A DNA stretch of 64,000 nucleotides from Amycolatopsis nalaikhensis (GCF_030264295.1 NZ_CP127173.1:8129501-8193500); one strand, 5' to 3'. Shown: positions 8,367-17,397, numbered from the stretch's first letter. Program-made: numbers and translations. Notes: generated by a model not told the origin, from the sequence alone.

Positions 8367-9650
8367 TCAAGACTCGGTCGAGGACGTGGCCGGGGAACCG
8401 GAACTGCCGACCGGCCGCACGGCCAGCCGCCGGTAGATCGCGGCGCGCTGCCACCAGATGGCGCAGATCGCCGCCGCGTGCAGAGCCGCCAGGGCGACCA
8501 GGACCGACCACGGCCCGTCTGCGGTCCCGAAGACGAACAGCCGCACCCGGTGCTGGTGCACGACGTGCGAGACCGTCAGGAGCAGCAGGACGCTCGCCGC
8601 CATCGACAGCAGGAACGTCGCCGCCGACGACAGGCGCGCGGTCAGGCTCCCCTCGAACAGGTGCGCCGATTTCGCCTCGAAGCCCAGCCACGCCGCCGCC
8701 AGCCCGGGGAAGGCCAGCAGGAACGCGGCGATCTGCGTGTCGATCCGGTCCACATCGGTCACCGTGGTGACCGTCCAGCCGACGGCGGTCACGATCGCCA
8801 GGCAGGCCAGCGCCGCGATCCCGGCGTGGCCCAGCGAACCGGGCGGGACCTCGAAGAACTTGACCTTCACCGAAAGCTTGTCCGCGTCGGCCTGCTTGCC
8901 GCGGATCTGCAGGCCGCGGGTGTGCAGGTGGAAGTAGTGCTGTCCGCGGCGGCCGCGGACCCGCCACAGCGGTTTCTGCCTGGTCGTGGCGACCTGGGCG
9001 TCGACGTGGTTCGTGACGGCCGTGATGTCGAAGTCGCCGACGTAGAGGTTCGACGCGGCGTTGATCGCCAGGTGGTAGCTCTGGCAGTAGGCGGCGTTGC
9101 GCGCACTCACCGACAGGAACACCGGCCGCGTGCCCAGGAGGAAGTGCAGGCGGCTTCGGATACCCCGCCGGCGGGTGACTTTGCTCAGTTCGAGGTCGGG
9201 GATCAGGGTGTAGTCGTATTTGACGACGTACCGGGCGCCGTCGCCGGGTATGGCCGCCACGACCGCGTAGTTGAGCGACAGCTTCGAGACCAGCTCTACG
9301 GCGAGCCGGAGGAATCCGTGATCGCAGCCGTCGGGAATGACCAGCCGCCGGATCTTCTCGAGCACGCGCAAGCGGCGATCGAGGTGGTCCTGGTAGCGCA
9401 TCCGGAAATCACTTTCGGACTCGTCGCGGTGCTGAGCGGGGAGCCCCACCCGGACGATTTCCTCGAGGGCTTCCCGTTCCGCTTCCAGGGCTTCCGGGCT
9501 CAGCGGCGTGTTGCCGAAAGCCGCGCGGAGCATCGCGCGCAAGGTTTTCGCCACCAGCAACCGGTACTCGCCTTGGAGAAGCCGGGGAATCGGGGTGCCC
9601 GCGGCATCGGTGATGCTGAAGTGGTCGTACAACTGACCTTTCTTCGGCAT
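8367..9650 (-). CDS. Membrane protein, C-terminal part of a frameshifted gene
   Basis: A 427-residue frame beginning MPKKGQLYDHFSITDAAG. A soluble region (to about residue 270) is followed by four hydrophobic segments: AGIAALACLAIVTAVGW, QIAAFLLAFPGLAAAWLG, SAATFLLSMAASVLLLL and VLVALAALHAAAICAIW. The N-terminal portion of the same protein lies in another frame (9500-10207). Reading from that frame into this one needs a one-base correction around 9670-9690, in a G/C run where a GGG may have become GG. The natural product is probably one ~610-residue protein with two N-terminal and four C-terminal membrane segments. Function unknown. Confidence 0.65.
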   Translation of the reverse strand: MPKKGQLYDHFSITDAAGTPIPRLLQGEYRLLVAKTLRAMLRAAFGNTPLSPEALEAEREALEEIVRVGLPAQHRDESESDFRMRYQDHLDRRLRVLEKIRRLVIPDGCDHGFLRLAVELVSKLSLNYAVVAAIPGDGARYVVKYDYTLIPDLELSKVTRRRGIRSRLHFLLGTRPVFLSVSARNAAYCQSYHLAINAASNLYVGDFDITAVTNHVDAQVATTRQKPLWRVRGRRGQHYFHLHTRGLQIRGKQADADKLSVKVKFFEVPPGSLGHAGIAALACLAIVTAVGWTVTTVTDVDRIDTQIAAFLLAFPGLAAAWLGFEAKSAHLFEGSLTARLSSAATFLLSMAASVLLLLTVSHVVHQHRVRLFVFGTADGPWSVLVALAALHAAAICAIWWQRAAIYRRLAVRPVGSSGSPATSSTES

Positions 9651-10207
9651 CGTGATCGCCACCAGCGCACCGGCGCCGCGCGGTGATCCGGCTCGGCCGG
9701 CCACTGATGGAACCGCCGGTCGAAGGAGAACTCGATGGTCACGGACTTGCGGAGCGTCCGGTGATCCGGCGTGTACTCGTCGGTGACCCTCCGGCGGACC
9801 GCGGCGGGTGTGAGCAACGACCAGGCAAACTGCTGCAGGTGCTCGACGGAAATGACGTCGAGGTCGTCCCGGAGGTCGTTCGCCAGCTCTTCCACCGCGC
9901 CCACGTCGCCGGACCCGTCGAGGCTTCCGCGCTTCTTGGCCTCGGCGCTGGCGAGCTTCGCCGTGAACATGTTGAGCAGTACGCGGCCGTAGAACAGGAC
10001 CGCGCAGGTCAGCAGAACGCCGTAGAGCCAGCCGGGCAGGTGCTCGAACCACACCTGCAGGAGCACCGCCGGGGGCCAGACGAAGAGGAAGAGGTAGCCG
10101 CACAGCCCCAGCAGCCGGGACCGCGGCGGGCTCTCCGGGTCGGTTCCGGGGTTCGGCGGGATCGACTCGGTTTCGGAACGTTCTCGGATCGGCGCGGTCG
10201 CTGTCAT
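9500..10207 (-). CDS. Membrane protein, N-terminal part of the same frameshifted gene
   Basis: ATG 10207 has AGAGGG upstream and opens a frame with two membrane segments (LLGLCGYLFLFVWPPAVLL and LYGVLLTCAVLFYGRVLL), then a soluble part up to KSVTIEFSFDRRFHQWPAE. After about residue 175 the translation turns into arginine- and serine-rich frame-shifted sequence until the stop at 9500. The sensible continuation (ALVAITMPKKGQLYDHFSI) is in the neighbouring frame. This looks like one gene split by one missing base, either a sequencing error or a recent mutation. Residues after the shift should not be trusted. Confidence 0.6.
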   Translation of the reverse strand: MTATAPIRERSETESIPPNPGTDPESPPRSRLLGLCGYLFLFVWPPAVLLQVWFEHLPGWLYGVLLTCAVLFYGRVLLNMFTAKLASAEAKKRGSLDGSGDVGAVEELANDLRDDLDVISVEHLQQFAWSLLTPAAVRRRVTDEYTPDHRTLRKSVTIEFSFDRRFHQWPAEPDHRAAPVRWWRSRCRRKVSCTTTSASPMPRAPRFPGFSKASTGCWWRKPCARCSARLSATRR

Positions 10208-10311
10208 GTCCACCCTCTCGCATCGCGTGGGTCTGATGACGTCGGCGCCCGGTCCCTTGTTACCGGCCTTGGTCTCGGGCCGGTTTCCGTTCGGTCGAAT
10301 TCGCGAAACCC

Positions 10312-10331
10312 GTGGGGAACCGGCTCCCCAC
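10312..10331 (-). terminator. Hairpin downstream of the GH15 gene
   Basis: GTGGGGA (10312-10318) pairs with TCCCCAC (10325-10331) across 6 bases, directly after the GH15 stop codon at 10334. It is a short GC-rich stem and a plausible terminator; no T tract is needed in actinomycetes. Confidence 0.5.
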
Positions 10332-10333
10332 CG

Positions 10334-12148
10334 TCACCCCAGCGCGGCGTCGAGCGTCACCGCGGCATCGATGAGCGCCAGGTGCGTGAAGGCCTGCGGA
10401 AAGTTCCCCAGCTGCTCCCCGGTCGGCGCGATCTCCTCCGCGTACAACCCGACGTGGTTGGCGTAGGTGAGCATCTTCTCGAACGCCGCCCGCGCCTGCT
10501 CCAGACGCCCCGCCCGGGCCAGCGCGTCGACATACGCGAAGCTGCACAACGAAAACGTCCCCTCCGAGCCCGCCAGCCCGTCCGGGGACGACACCGGGTC
10601 GTAGCGGTGGACCAGCGTGTCGGTCACCAAGTCCGTGCCGATCGCGTCCAACGTCGAGATCCACAGCGGGTCACGAGGCGGCAGGAATCCCGTGCGGGGC
10701 ATCCGGAGCAGCGCCGCGTCCAGGTCGTCGCCCGTGTAGTGCTGGACGAACGCCTGGCGCGTCCGGTGCCAGCCGCGGTTGAGGATCTGGTCGTAAATGC
10801 TGTCCCGCTGCCACGTCCAGTCCTCCACCGGGGCCGGGCGGCCGTGGGCCCGCGCCAGGCGGATTCCGCGGTCGAACGCCACCCAGCTCATCAACCGGCC
10901 ATAGGTGAAGCAGCGGCGGCCGCCGCGGGTTTCCCAGATTCCCTCCTCCGGCTGGTCCCAGTGCTCGCCGAGCCAGTCGAGCACCGCCCGGACCGCCGTC
11001 CAGCCGCGGTGGGGCAGCCCGAACCCCGCCCGGTCGGCCGTGCAGACGCTGTCGAGCGCCTCGCCGTAGATGTCGAGCTGGAGCTGCCCGGCCGCGTCGT
11101 TGCCGATGCGGACCGGGCTCGACCCGCGGTACCCCGACCAGTGGCCGAGGGGCTCCTCCCGCAGGTCCGTCGTACCGTCGACGCGGTAGAGCACGGCCAG
11201 CGGACCCGAGGGACCGCCGTCGCCCTCGCGGATGCGCTCGCCGAGCCAGGCTCCGAACGCCGCGGCTTCCTCCGTGAACCCCACCGCCAGCAACGCCGAC
11301 ACCGAGAACGACGCGTCCCGCACCCACGTGTAGCGGTAGTCCCAGTTCCGCTCGCCGCCGAGCTCCTCCGGCAGCCCCAACGTCGGCGCCGCGACCAGCC
11401 CGCCCGTCGGCGCGTAGGTCAGCAGCTTCAACGTGATCGCCGAGCGGGCCACCATCTCCCGCCAGCGGCCGCGGTAGGTGGAGCGGGCCAGCCACGTCCG
11501 CCACCAGTCCACAGTGGATTCGAACAGCTCGGTGAACTCGCCGACGCGGATCTCGTGCGGTGACCGTGCCGGGTCCGACTCCAGCACGACACCCCGGACC
11601 TGCCCCGCCTCCAGCACCAGCCGCGTGTGGACGTCGCCGCCCTCGACGCGGGTTTCGGCGAGGTGCGCGTCGTCCGGCTCGCGGACCACGTGCAGCGCCA
11701 GGCAACGCTCGTCGGCGACGAAGACCGCGCCCGGCCCGGTCAGCACCACCTCGTGCGGACGGCGGCCGTAGTCGAACCGCGGTGCCACGAGCACCTCGAA
11801 CGCCATCCGCCCGCGCACACAGCGCACCAGCCGGGCGATCCGGTGCGTGCCGGTGACGGCCTCGCCGCACGGCGGCATGAAGTCCACCACCTCACCGATC
11901 CCGTCCGCGCCGGAGAAGCGGGTGATCAGCACCGCGGTGTCCGGGTAGTACATCTGGACGGAGGTGTGCGGGCCCGCCGGGCGGATGCGGAACCGGCCGC
12001 CGCGTTCGTCGTCCAGCAGCGCGCCGAAGACCGACGGCGAGTCGAACCGCGGGCAGCAGAACCAGTCGACCGACCCGTCGGTGGTGACCAGCGCGGCGGT
12101 CTGCAGGTCACCGATCAGCCCGTGCTCGGCGATCGCGGTCTCGGTCAT
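10334..12148 (-). CDS. Glycoside hydrolase family 15 (trehalase/glucoamylase-like)
   Basis: A 604-residue enzyme. The N-terminal beta-rich domain (GLIGDLQTAALVTTDGSVDWFCCPRFDSPS) is typical of actinobacterial GH15 trehalases, followed by the (alpha/alpha)6 barrel with RNWDYRYTWVRDASF. The general acid Glu is expected in GIWETRGG and the base Glu in EGTFSLCSFAYVDAL. No signal peptide, so it is cytoplasmic. ATG 12148 has GGAGGA. A 21-bp palindrome shared with neighbouring stress-type genes lies 67 bases upstream. It may hydrolyse trehalose or a related alpha-glucoside; glucoamylase activity cannot be excluded. Confidence 0.88.
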   Translation of the reverse strand: MTETAIAEHGLIGDLQTAALVTTDGSVDWFCCPRFDSPSVFGALLDDERGGRFRIRPAGPHTSVQMYYPDTAVLITRFSGADGIGEVVDFMPPCGEAVTGTHRIARLVRCVRGRMAFEVLVAPRFDYGRRPHEVVLTGPGAVFVADERCLALHVVREPDDAHLAETRVEGGDVHTRLVLEAGQVRGVVLESDPARSPHEIRVGEFTELFESTVDWWRTWLARSTYRGRWREMVARSAITLKLLTYAPTGGLVAAPTLGLPEELGGERNWDYRYTWVRDASFSVSALLAVGFTEEAAAFGAWLGERIREGDGGPSGPLAVLYRVDGTTDLREEPLGHWSGYRGSSPVRIGNDAAGQLQLDIYGEALDSVCTADRAGFGLPHRGWTAVRAVLDWLGEHWDQPEEGIWETRGGRRCFTYGRLMSWVAFDRGIRLARAHGRPAPVEDWTWQRDSIYDQILNRGWHRTRQAFVQHYTGDDLDAALLRMPRTGFLPPRDPLWISTLDAIGTDLVTDTLVHRYDPVSSPDGLAGSEGTFSLCSFAYVDALARAGRLEQARAAFEKMLTYANHVGLYAEEIAPTGEQLGNFPQAFTHLALIDAAVTLDAALG

Positions 12149-12204
12149 GGTTCCTCCTTCGGGGGTGCGGTCGCGATCACGGTCGTCCCGGCCGGCGCGT
12201 GCTG

Positions 12205-12225
12205 CCTCATCCGCGTGGGGTGAGG
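12205..12225. promoter_or_regulatory. CTCACCC-type palindrome (box 1) between GH15 and MFS genes
   Basis: Imperfect 21-bp palindrome CCTCATCC-GCGT-GGGGTGAGG. Its centre lies 67 bases from the GH15 ATG and 61 from the MFS ATG. Four related copies occur at 14620-14650, 17377-17397, 19402-19422 and 20145-20165, all in promoter positions. Confidence 0.65.
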
Positions 12226-12275
12226 TGGCCCGGCGACGGCCACGCCACCTTGTGCGGCACCGTCGAGGAGGAACG

Positions 12276-13673
12276 ATGACCGTGCTGCCCCTGGCCCTCG
12301 CCCAGTTCGTCGCCAGCTACGCCGCGACCACCATGACCGTCGCCGTCAGCGTGATCGCCGCCGACCTCGGCACCACCGTGCTCGGCGTCCAGACGGCGAT
12401 CACGCTCTTCACCCTCACCATGGCTTCGCTGATGGTGCCCGGCAGCAAGCTCACCGACGTCCTGGGCCGCAAACGCTGCTTCACCGCCGGGCTCGCCGTC
12501 TACGGCACGGGCGCCCTGCTCGCGTCGGCCGCGCCGGGGCTGGGGCTGCTGGTCCTCGGGTACTCCGTGCTGGAGGGGATCGGATCGGCGCTGATGATCC
12601 CGCCGATCTACATCCTCGTCACCGCGACCAGCCCGGACCTGGTAGCGCGGGCCCGGCGCTTCGGCGTGGTCAGCGGCGCGGGCGCGCTCGGCGCCGCCGC
12701 CGGGCCGCTCGTCGGGGGACTGGTCACGACCTGGTTCGGCTGGCGGGCGTCGTTCCTGCTGCAGGTGCTGCTCGTCGGCTGGGTCCTCGTGCTCGCCCGG
12801 CGCATCGACGACCCGCGCCGGCCGCGGCGGACGCCGTTCGACGTCGCCGGCGCGGTCCTTTCGGCCACCGGCCTGTTCTTCGTCGTGTCCGGGGTGCTGC
12901 AGGCCGGTACCTACGGCTGGCTCGTCTCGCGGGCCGACTGGATCGTCGCCGAGGTGGTGCTGCTCCCGGCCGGTGGGCCCTCCCCGGTGTGGGTGCTCGC
13001 CGGTGCCGGCGGCGGGATCCTCGCCGGGTTCTTCGCACACGTCCGCGCGCGCGAGCGAGCCGGCCGCGAACCCCTGGTGCCGTCCGGCCTCTTCCGCGAC
13101 CGCGTCACCCGGCTGGGCCTGCTCACCCAGCACGTGCAGTGGCTGGTCCTGCAGGGCTCGTTCTTCGTGATCGCCGTGTTCCTGCAGCAGGTGCGCGGCT
13201 ACGACGCGATCGAGACCGGGTTGACGCTGACGCCCGCCACGATCGGCATCCTGGGCGCCTCGGCGGCCGCGGGCCGGCTGGCGCGGCGGCATTCACCGCG
13301 CCGGCTCGTCCGCGGCGGCTTCGTCCTCACCGTCGCGGGGCTGGCGCTCGTGCTGCTGCTGGTGCGCGCCGATTCCGGGGTGCCGAGCGCGGTGCCGGGT
13401 TTGCTCCTGCTCGGCGCGGGCGTGGGGATCATGCTGACCGCGTCGGTGAACCTGGTCCAGTCCCGCGGCCCGGACTCGGCCCAGGGCGACATCTCGGGGG
13501 TCTCGCGCTGCGTGTCCAACCTGGGCTCGTCGGTGGGCACGGCGCTGGCCGGGTCCGTCCTGGCGGGCACGTCCGGCCCGGGCGGGACGTCGTTCGCGCT
13601 CGCCCTCGCCACCCTCGCGCTCGCGGCCGTGGTGGGGCTCGTCGCCGCCCTGCTGCTCCCGCGCCCGACGTGA
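12276..13673 (+). CDS. MFS drug-efflux transporter (DHA2 type)
   Basis: A 465-residue permease with many hydrophobic helices. The first one (LALAQFVASYAATTMTVAV) and motif A (GSKLTDVLGRKRCFTAGL) are typical of the 14-helix DHA2 drug:H+ antiporters. ATG 12276 has GAGGAGGAA. Divergent from GH15, with a shared candidate operator between them. Its 3' end is overlapped by about 380 bases of the antisense K+-channel frame. Export of small toxic molecules is the likely role. Confidence 0.88.
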   Translation: MTVLPLALAQFVASYAATTMTVAVSVIAADLGTTVLGVQTAITLFTLTMASLMVPGSKLTDVLGRKRCFTAGLAVYGTGALLASAAPGLGLLVLGYSVLEGIGSALMIPPIYILVTATSPDLVARARRFGVVSGAGALGAAAGPLVGGLVTTWFGWRASFLLQVLLVGWVLVLARRIDDPRRPRRTPFDVAGAVLSATGLFFVVSGVLQAGTYGWLVSRADWIVAEVVLLPAGGPSPVWVLAGAGGGILAGFFAHVRARERAGREPLVPSGLFRDRVTRLGLLTQHVQWLVLQGSFFVIAVFLQQVRGYDAIETGLTLTPATIGILGASAAAGRLARRHSPRRLVRGGFVLTVAGLALVLLLVRADSGVPSAVPGLLLLGAGVGIMLTASVNLVQSRGPDSAQGDISGVSRCVSNLGSSVGTALAGSVLAGTSGPGGTSFALALATLALAAVVGLVAALLLPRPT

Positions 13674-14165
13674 GGTGTCCGATGTGGACGACTGCCGGCG
13701 CGTGACCGCCGTGACGATCACCCGCAGCAGGATGCCCAGCACCACCAGGTCCGCGGCCATCTGCACGGTCACCAGCACCCGTGCGGCGGCCGAAACCGGG
13801 ACGATGTCGCCGAACCCGACCGTGGCGAACACCGTGACGGTGAAATACAGCGCGTCAGTCCGCGTCAACGGCGAGCCGAACGCGCCCGGCCGGTCGTGGC
13901 CGAGCACGTAGTAGCCGTCGGCGAACAGCAGCAGGAACAACGGGACGACCAACGCCAGCGCCTGCACCCCCTGCCAGGCCGGGTACGGCGAGCGCAGGAT
14001 CAGCCGCACCTCGCCGGCGACCAGCAGCACCACGACGGCCAAGCCGCCGGTGAACACCGCCACGCTCCAGGGCCGTACCTGCTGGTCGACCGGGAGCACG
14101 TAGTACACGCACAGCAACGCCGTGACCGTCAGCACCGGCCGCAGCACCACCCAGCGCCGGCTCAA
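13293..14165 (-). CDS. Two-pore-helix-type K+ channel protein with a long readthrough tail
   Basis: The recognisable part (~160 residues) holds hydrophobic helices (VLTVTALLCVYYVLPV, VAVFTGGLAVVVLLVAG, ALALVVPLFLLLFADGYYVL), a pore loop with the potassium selectivity filter TVGFGD, and a final helix ARVLVTVQMAADLVVLGILL. No RCK domain follows. Instead the frame runs on, without a stop, antisense through the MFS gene to 13293, adding ~125 Arg/Glu/His-rich residues that look non-functional. The start is uncertain: TTG 14165 overlaps the previous stop (TTGA) and has GGAAGG upstream; GTG 14150 is an alternative. Probably co-translated with the SHOCT protein. Confidence 0.65.
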   Translation of the reverse strand: MSRRWVVLRPVLTVTALLCVYYVLPVDQQVRPWSVAVFTGGLAVVVLLVAGEVRLILRSPYPAWQGVQALALVVPLFLLLFADGYYVLGHDRPGAFGSPLTRTDALYFTVTVFATVGFGDIVPVSAAARVLVTVQMAADLVVLGILLRVIVTAVTRRQSSTSDTSRRAREQQGGDEPHHGREREGGEGERERRPARAGRARQDGPGQRRAHRRAQVGHAARDPRDVALGRVRAAGLDQVHRRGQHDPHARAEQEQTRHRARHPGIGAHQQQHERQPRDGEDEAAADEPAR

Positions 14166-14566
14166 GGTGCGAGGGCCTTCCGCTTGAGGGCGTGGTACTC
14201 CTGCTCGTCGATGACGCCCTGGTCGAGCAGCCGCTTCGCTTCGGCGATCTGCGCCGCGCCGGTCCGGTCGCCCGCCGACACCGACCGGATGTGGTCGTCG
14301 AACCGCTCGTGCGCGGCCACCTCGCGGGCCCGCCGCCGTTCGGCCAGCTGCCTGCCCTGCGTGACGAGGTAGAGCAGCACCCCGAGGAACGGCAGCACGA
14401 GCACCAGCACCGTCCACCCGGCCTTAGCCCAGCCGGACGCGTCCGGCCTGCGGTAGAGGTCGCCGAACACGACGAACAGCAGGCAGAACCAGGCCACCCA
14501 GCAGAAGAACACCAGCATCGTCCACATCAGATCGAGGAACGGGTACTCCGCGCTCGCCAACGCCAT
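14162..14566 (-). CDS. PLDc_N/SHOCT-domain membrane protein
   Basis: A 134-residue protein. Two N-terminal hydrophobic segments (LMWTMLVFFCWVAWFCLLFVVF and GWTVLVLVLPFLGVLLYLV) resemble the PLDc_N membrane anchor. A charged linker follows, then a C-terminal SHOCT motif (AAQIAEAKRLLDQGVIDEQEYHALKRKAL). Such proteins are widespread in actinomycetes with no fixed role; SHOCT may mediate oligomerisation. ATG 14566 has GGAG. A perfect 31-bp palindrome lies 69 bases upstream (centre). Its stop overlaps the candidate K+-channel start. Confidence 0.85.
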   Translation of the reverse strand: MALASAEYPFLDLMWTMLVFFCWVAWFCLLFVVFGDLYRRPDASGWAKAGWTVLVLVLPFLGVLLYLVTQGRQLAERRRAREVAAHERFDDHIRSVSAGDRTGAAQIAEAKRLLDQGVIDEQEYHALKRKALAP

Positions 14567-14619
14567 GACATCTCCTCACACCGGGATCGGGGCGGTTCAC
14601 TCGACCGGATTCCGCGGGC

Positions 14620-14650
14620 GCTCGCCTCACCCGGCGCGGGTGAGGCGAGC
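14620..14650. promoter_or_regulatory. CTCACCC-type palindrome (box 2), best copy
   Basis: The core at 14625-14645 is CCTCACCCGG-C-GCGGGTGAGG; flanking GCTCG/CGAGC extend the symmetry to 31 bp. It is the most symmetrical of the five related sites. It lies upstream of the SHOCT gene and directly after the LAL regulator stop (14656), so a terminator role is also possible. Confidence 0.7.
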
Positions 14651-14655
14651 GGTCA

Positions 14656-17313
14656 TCAGCCCGTGAAGTCGGTGACGTCGGTGTCGAGCAGGCCGCGCTG
14701 CAGCGCGATCGCGACGGCGTCCCGGCGGCTGCGGACGTCGAGCTTCGCGTAGATGCCGCGGACGTGGGTTTTGACCGTGTTCGGCGAAACCGTCAGGTCC
14801 TGGGCGATCTCGTCGATCGAGCGCTGCGTCGGCAGCAGGCGCAGGACGCTGCGTTCGCGGTCGGTCAACGGCGCGGGCATCGGCGGGGTGCGCAACCGGC
14901 GGCGCAGCGCCAGCACCTCACCGGCGAACCGCTCCCCGGCGCCGAGCCGGCCCAGCCGCGAGGTGAGGAACCCGACGACTTCGCCGGAGGCGAAGACGAA
15001 CGGGAACCGGACGACACCCGGTTCGGCGGCCCGAAGCGCCTGGTCCAGCAGGCGGACCGCCCGCTCCTGCGCCCCCGCCGAGAGTGCCGCCTGCACCCCG
15101 ACCAGCGAAGCCTCGATCGACACCCACGGCAGGCACATCGGCGCCTCGTCGTCCACCAAGGACCGCAGCACCGAACTCGCCGCGCCCTGCCTGCCCAGCC
15201 GCAGCTGCGTGCGGGCCCGCATCAGGAGCAGCTCACCCGAACCGGTGAGCATCGGCTGTGCCCACCGCACCGTCTCGCGGGCCTGGCCCGCCGCGCCGAG
15301 CCGCAGCGCGGCGCGGTGCTCCAAGACCGCGCACAGCGCCGCCTGCTCGGCCGGGCGGGCCCGACCGGTGCCCAGGTGCGTGCGGGCGCGCCGCATCCGG
15401 CGCAACCCCGCGTGCCAGCCGCCGAGCTCGAACTCGGCCGCGCCGTGCAGGGTTTCCGCGATCAGGCGGAGGTCGCGGGCCGCGCGGGCCGGGGCGTCCC
15501 CGAGCAGCCGCCCGATTCGCTTGGCGTGCTCCACGCATTCGGCGGGTTCCCCGCGCAGCAACGCGCCGTAGGCGAGCAGGGCACAGACCTGGGCGCCCTC
15601 CAGCGACCGCCGCTGATCCAGGGCCGGGCGCCGGGCCACCACCCGGCGCGCCAGGGTGTCCATCACCCGGTAGTCGCCGTCGTAGCAGGCGAGATTGCCC
15701 AAGGTGGTCAGGCACTGGGTCACGGTGAAGTCGTGGTGGCGCTCTTCGGCGTCGCCGAGGACTCGGACCAGTCTCGCCCGCGCCGCGCCGCCCTCGTGGC
15801 GGGCGACGAGGATCCCCGCCCGGTGCACCGCCGCCAGCCCGGCCAGGCTCGTGCCCGCGGCGAGCTCCTCGTCGACCCGCTCGGCCGCGCGCAGCGCCCG
15901 CACCGGACCGAGGTCGAGCTGGGCGAGCCGCGAATACGCCACCTGCCGCAGCACGATCAGCTCCGCGGGCGGGTCGTCCGGCCACGCCGCCTCCGCGCGG
16001 GCCAGCCGCAGCCCGGCCGCCGACGTCTCGCCCGTCTCCAGGCACAGTGCGGCCGAAACCAAGGCCAGCAACGGATCGGCGGACACCGGCCGGTCACCGA
16101 GCGCCCCGAGCGCCAGCCGCAGCACATCGTGGTCGCCGGTGAGGAACAGCGTCACGGCGTGCCGGCGCAGCAACTCGCCGACGCGGATGGTGTTGCCGGA
16201 CCGGACGCTGTGCAGCAGCGCGGGCGTGGGCCGGTCGTGCTCGGCGAACCACCGCGCCGCCGCGGCGTGCAGGGCACGGGCCCGGTCCGGTGTCCGGCGG
16301 CACAGCTCGGCCCGCAGGTACGTGCGCAACAGCGGCGCCGGGCGGTGGTGTGGCGGCGTCCCGTCCGAGCGGACCGCCCGGGTGGCCGGTTCACCGAGCT
16401 CACGCAGCATCGACTCCGCGTCCGGCAGGCCCGACAGCGCGGCCGCGAGCCCGGCCGGGACGTCGTCGCAGATGCTGATCGCCCGCAGCAGCGTGCGCTG
16501 GGCGGCACTCAACGGGGCCAGCACCTCGTCGGTCAGGTAGTCCAGCACAGCGGGGTCGCGGCCGGCGAAGAACTCGCGCAGGCTCCCGTGCCGTTCGGCC
16601 GAGGCCACCGCCAGCCGCAACCCGGCCACCCAGCCGCCGGTGCGGGCGACCAGCGGGCCGATCTGGTCCGGCGGGATCGCCGCGCCGGACGTTTCGAGGA
16701 AGGCCGCGGCCTCCGCGGCGGAAAACCGCAGGTCGGCCGCCCCGACTTCGACCAGCCGGTCGGCGAGCCGTGCCCGCACCAGCGGCAGGGGCGGTTCCCG
16801 GCGGCTCGAGACCACCAGACGCAGACCGGCCGGGTGGTGGCGCACCAGCGCCCGCAGGCCGCGCCACGTGCGGTCGGCGGTGACTTCCTGGGCGGAGTCG
16901 AGCACGAGCACGACCGGTTCCGGCGCCGAGTCCAGCGCGTCGGCGACGCGGGCCAGGAACCCGAGATCGGTGCCCGGGCGGCGGGGGACCGCCAGCCGCC
17001 GCGACGAGGCCACGGCCGGGACGCAGCCGCCGAGCGCGTCGAGGACCGCCGACCAGAACAGCCGGTCGTCGTCGTCTTCCGCATCGGCCGAGACCCACGC
17101 GACCGGACCCCGTCGCCGGGCGGCCCAGTCGGCCAGCAGGACGGTCTTGCCGTACCCCGCCGGAGCACCGACGAACACCACCGCGGCGTCCCGCACGCCG
17201 TCGAGGAGCTCCCGCAGCCGTGGCCGGTCCACCAGATCCCTGGGCCGCGCGGGGATCGTGACCTTCGTCTTGGGCACCCGTCTTCGCGGCGAAACGTCGC
17301 GGCTGTCCGGCAT
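14656..17313 (-). CDS. LAL-type LuxR transcriptional regulator (MalT-like)
   Basis: An 885-residue large ATP-binding LuxR-family regulator. Walker A GAPAGYGKT lies near residue 50, followed by a STAND/AAA-like ATPase region, a long helical TPR-like middle, and a C-terminal LuxR helix-turn-helix (about 815-880: LTDRERSVLRLL, IDEIAQDLTVSPNTVKTHVRGIYAKLDV). ATG 17313 has GAAGGAGG; the frame upstream of it is antisense noise. The paralogue at 20753-23308 shares this architecture. Box 3 of the shared palindrome lies in its promoter, so it may regulate itself and its neighbours. The inducer is unknown. Confidence 0.9.
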   Translation of the reverse strand: MPDSRDVSPRRRVPKTKVTIPARPRDLVDRPRLRELLDGVRDAAVVFVGAPAGYGKTVLLADWAARRRGPVAWVSADAEDDDDRLFWSAVLDALGGCVPAVASSRRLAVPRRPGTDLGFLARVADALDSAPEPVVLVLDSAQEVTADRTWRGLRALVRHHPAGLRLVVSSRREPPLPLVRARLADRLVEVGAADLRFSAAEAAAFLETSGAAIPPDQIGPLVARTGGWVAGLRLAVASAERHGSLREFFAGRDPAVLDYLTDEVLAPLSAAQRTLLRAISICDDVPAGLAAALSGLPDAESMLRELGEPATRAVRSDGTPPHHRPAPLLRTYLRAELCRRTPDRARALHAAAARWFAEHDRPTPALLHSVRSGNTIRVGELLRRHAVTLFLTGDHDVLRLALGALGDRPVSADPLLALVSAALCLETGETSAAGLRLARAEAAWPDDPPAELIVLRQVAYSRLAQLDLGPVRALRAAERVDEELAAGTSLAGLAAVHRAGILVARHEGGAARARLVRVLGDAEERHHDFTVTQCLTTLGNLACYDGDYRVMDTLARRVVARRPALDQRRSLEGAQVCALLAYGALLRGEPAECVEHAKRIGRLLGDAPARAARDLRLIAETLHGAAEFELGGWHAGLRRMRRARTHLGTGRARPAEQAALCAVLEHRAALRLGAAGQARETVRWAQPMLTGSGELLLMRARTQLRLGRQGAASSVLRSLVDDEAPMCLPWVSIEASLVGVQAALSAGAQERAVRLLDQALRAAEPGVVRFPFVFASGEVVGFLTSRLGRLGAGERFAGEVLALRRRLRTPPMPAPLTDRERSVLRLLPTQRSIDEIAQDLTVSPNTVKTHVRGIYAKLDVRSRRDAVAIALQRGLLDTDVTDFTG

Positions 17314-17376
17314 GCTGCCTCCTTCTCCGGGTCGGTTTCCCGCCAAGGCGGCGGAGTGTGTCACGCAATTCGACCG

Positions 17377-17397
17377 GCTCACCCGCCGCGGGCGAGG
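17377..17397. promoter_or_regulatory. CTCACCC-type palindrome (box 3) before the LAL regulator
   Basis: GCTCACCCGC-C-GCGGGCGAGG, one mismatch from the best copy's right arm. The centre is 74 bases before the LAL ATG and 81 before the divergent small membrane gene. Confidence 0.6.

Noticed and set aside
10201..10240. A sixth CTCACCC-type box before the frameshifted membrane gene
   Set aside because: Only a loose match (CTCGCATCGCGTGGGTCTGA) with poor symmetry.
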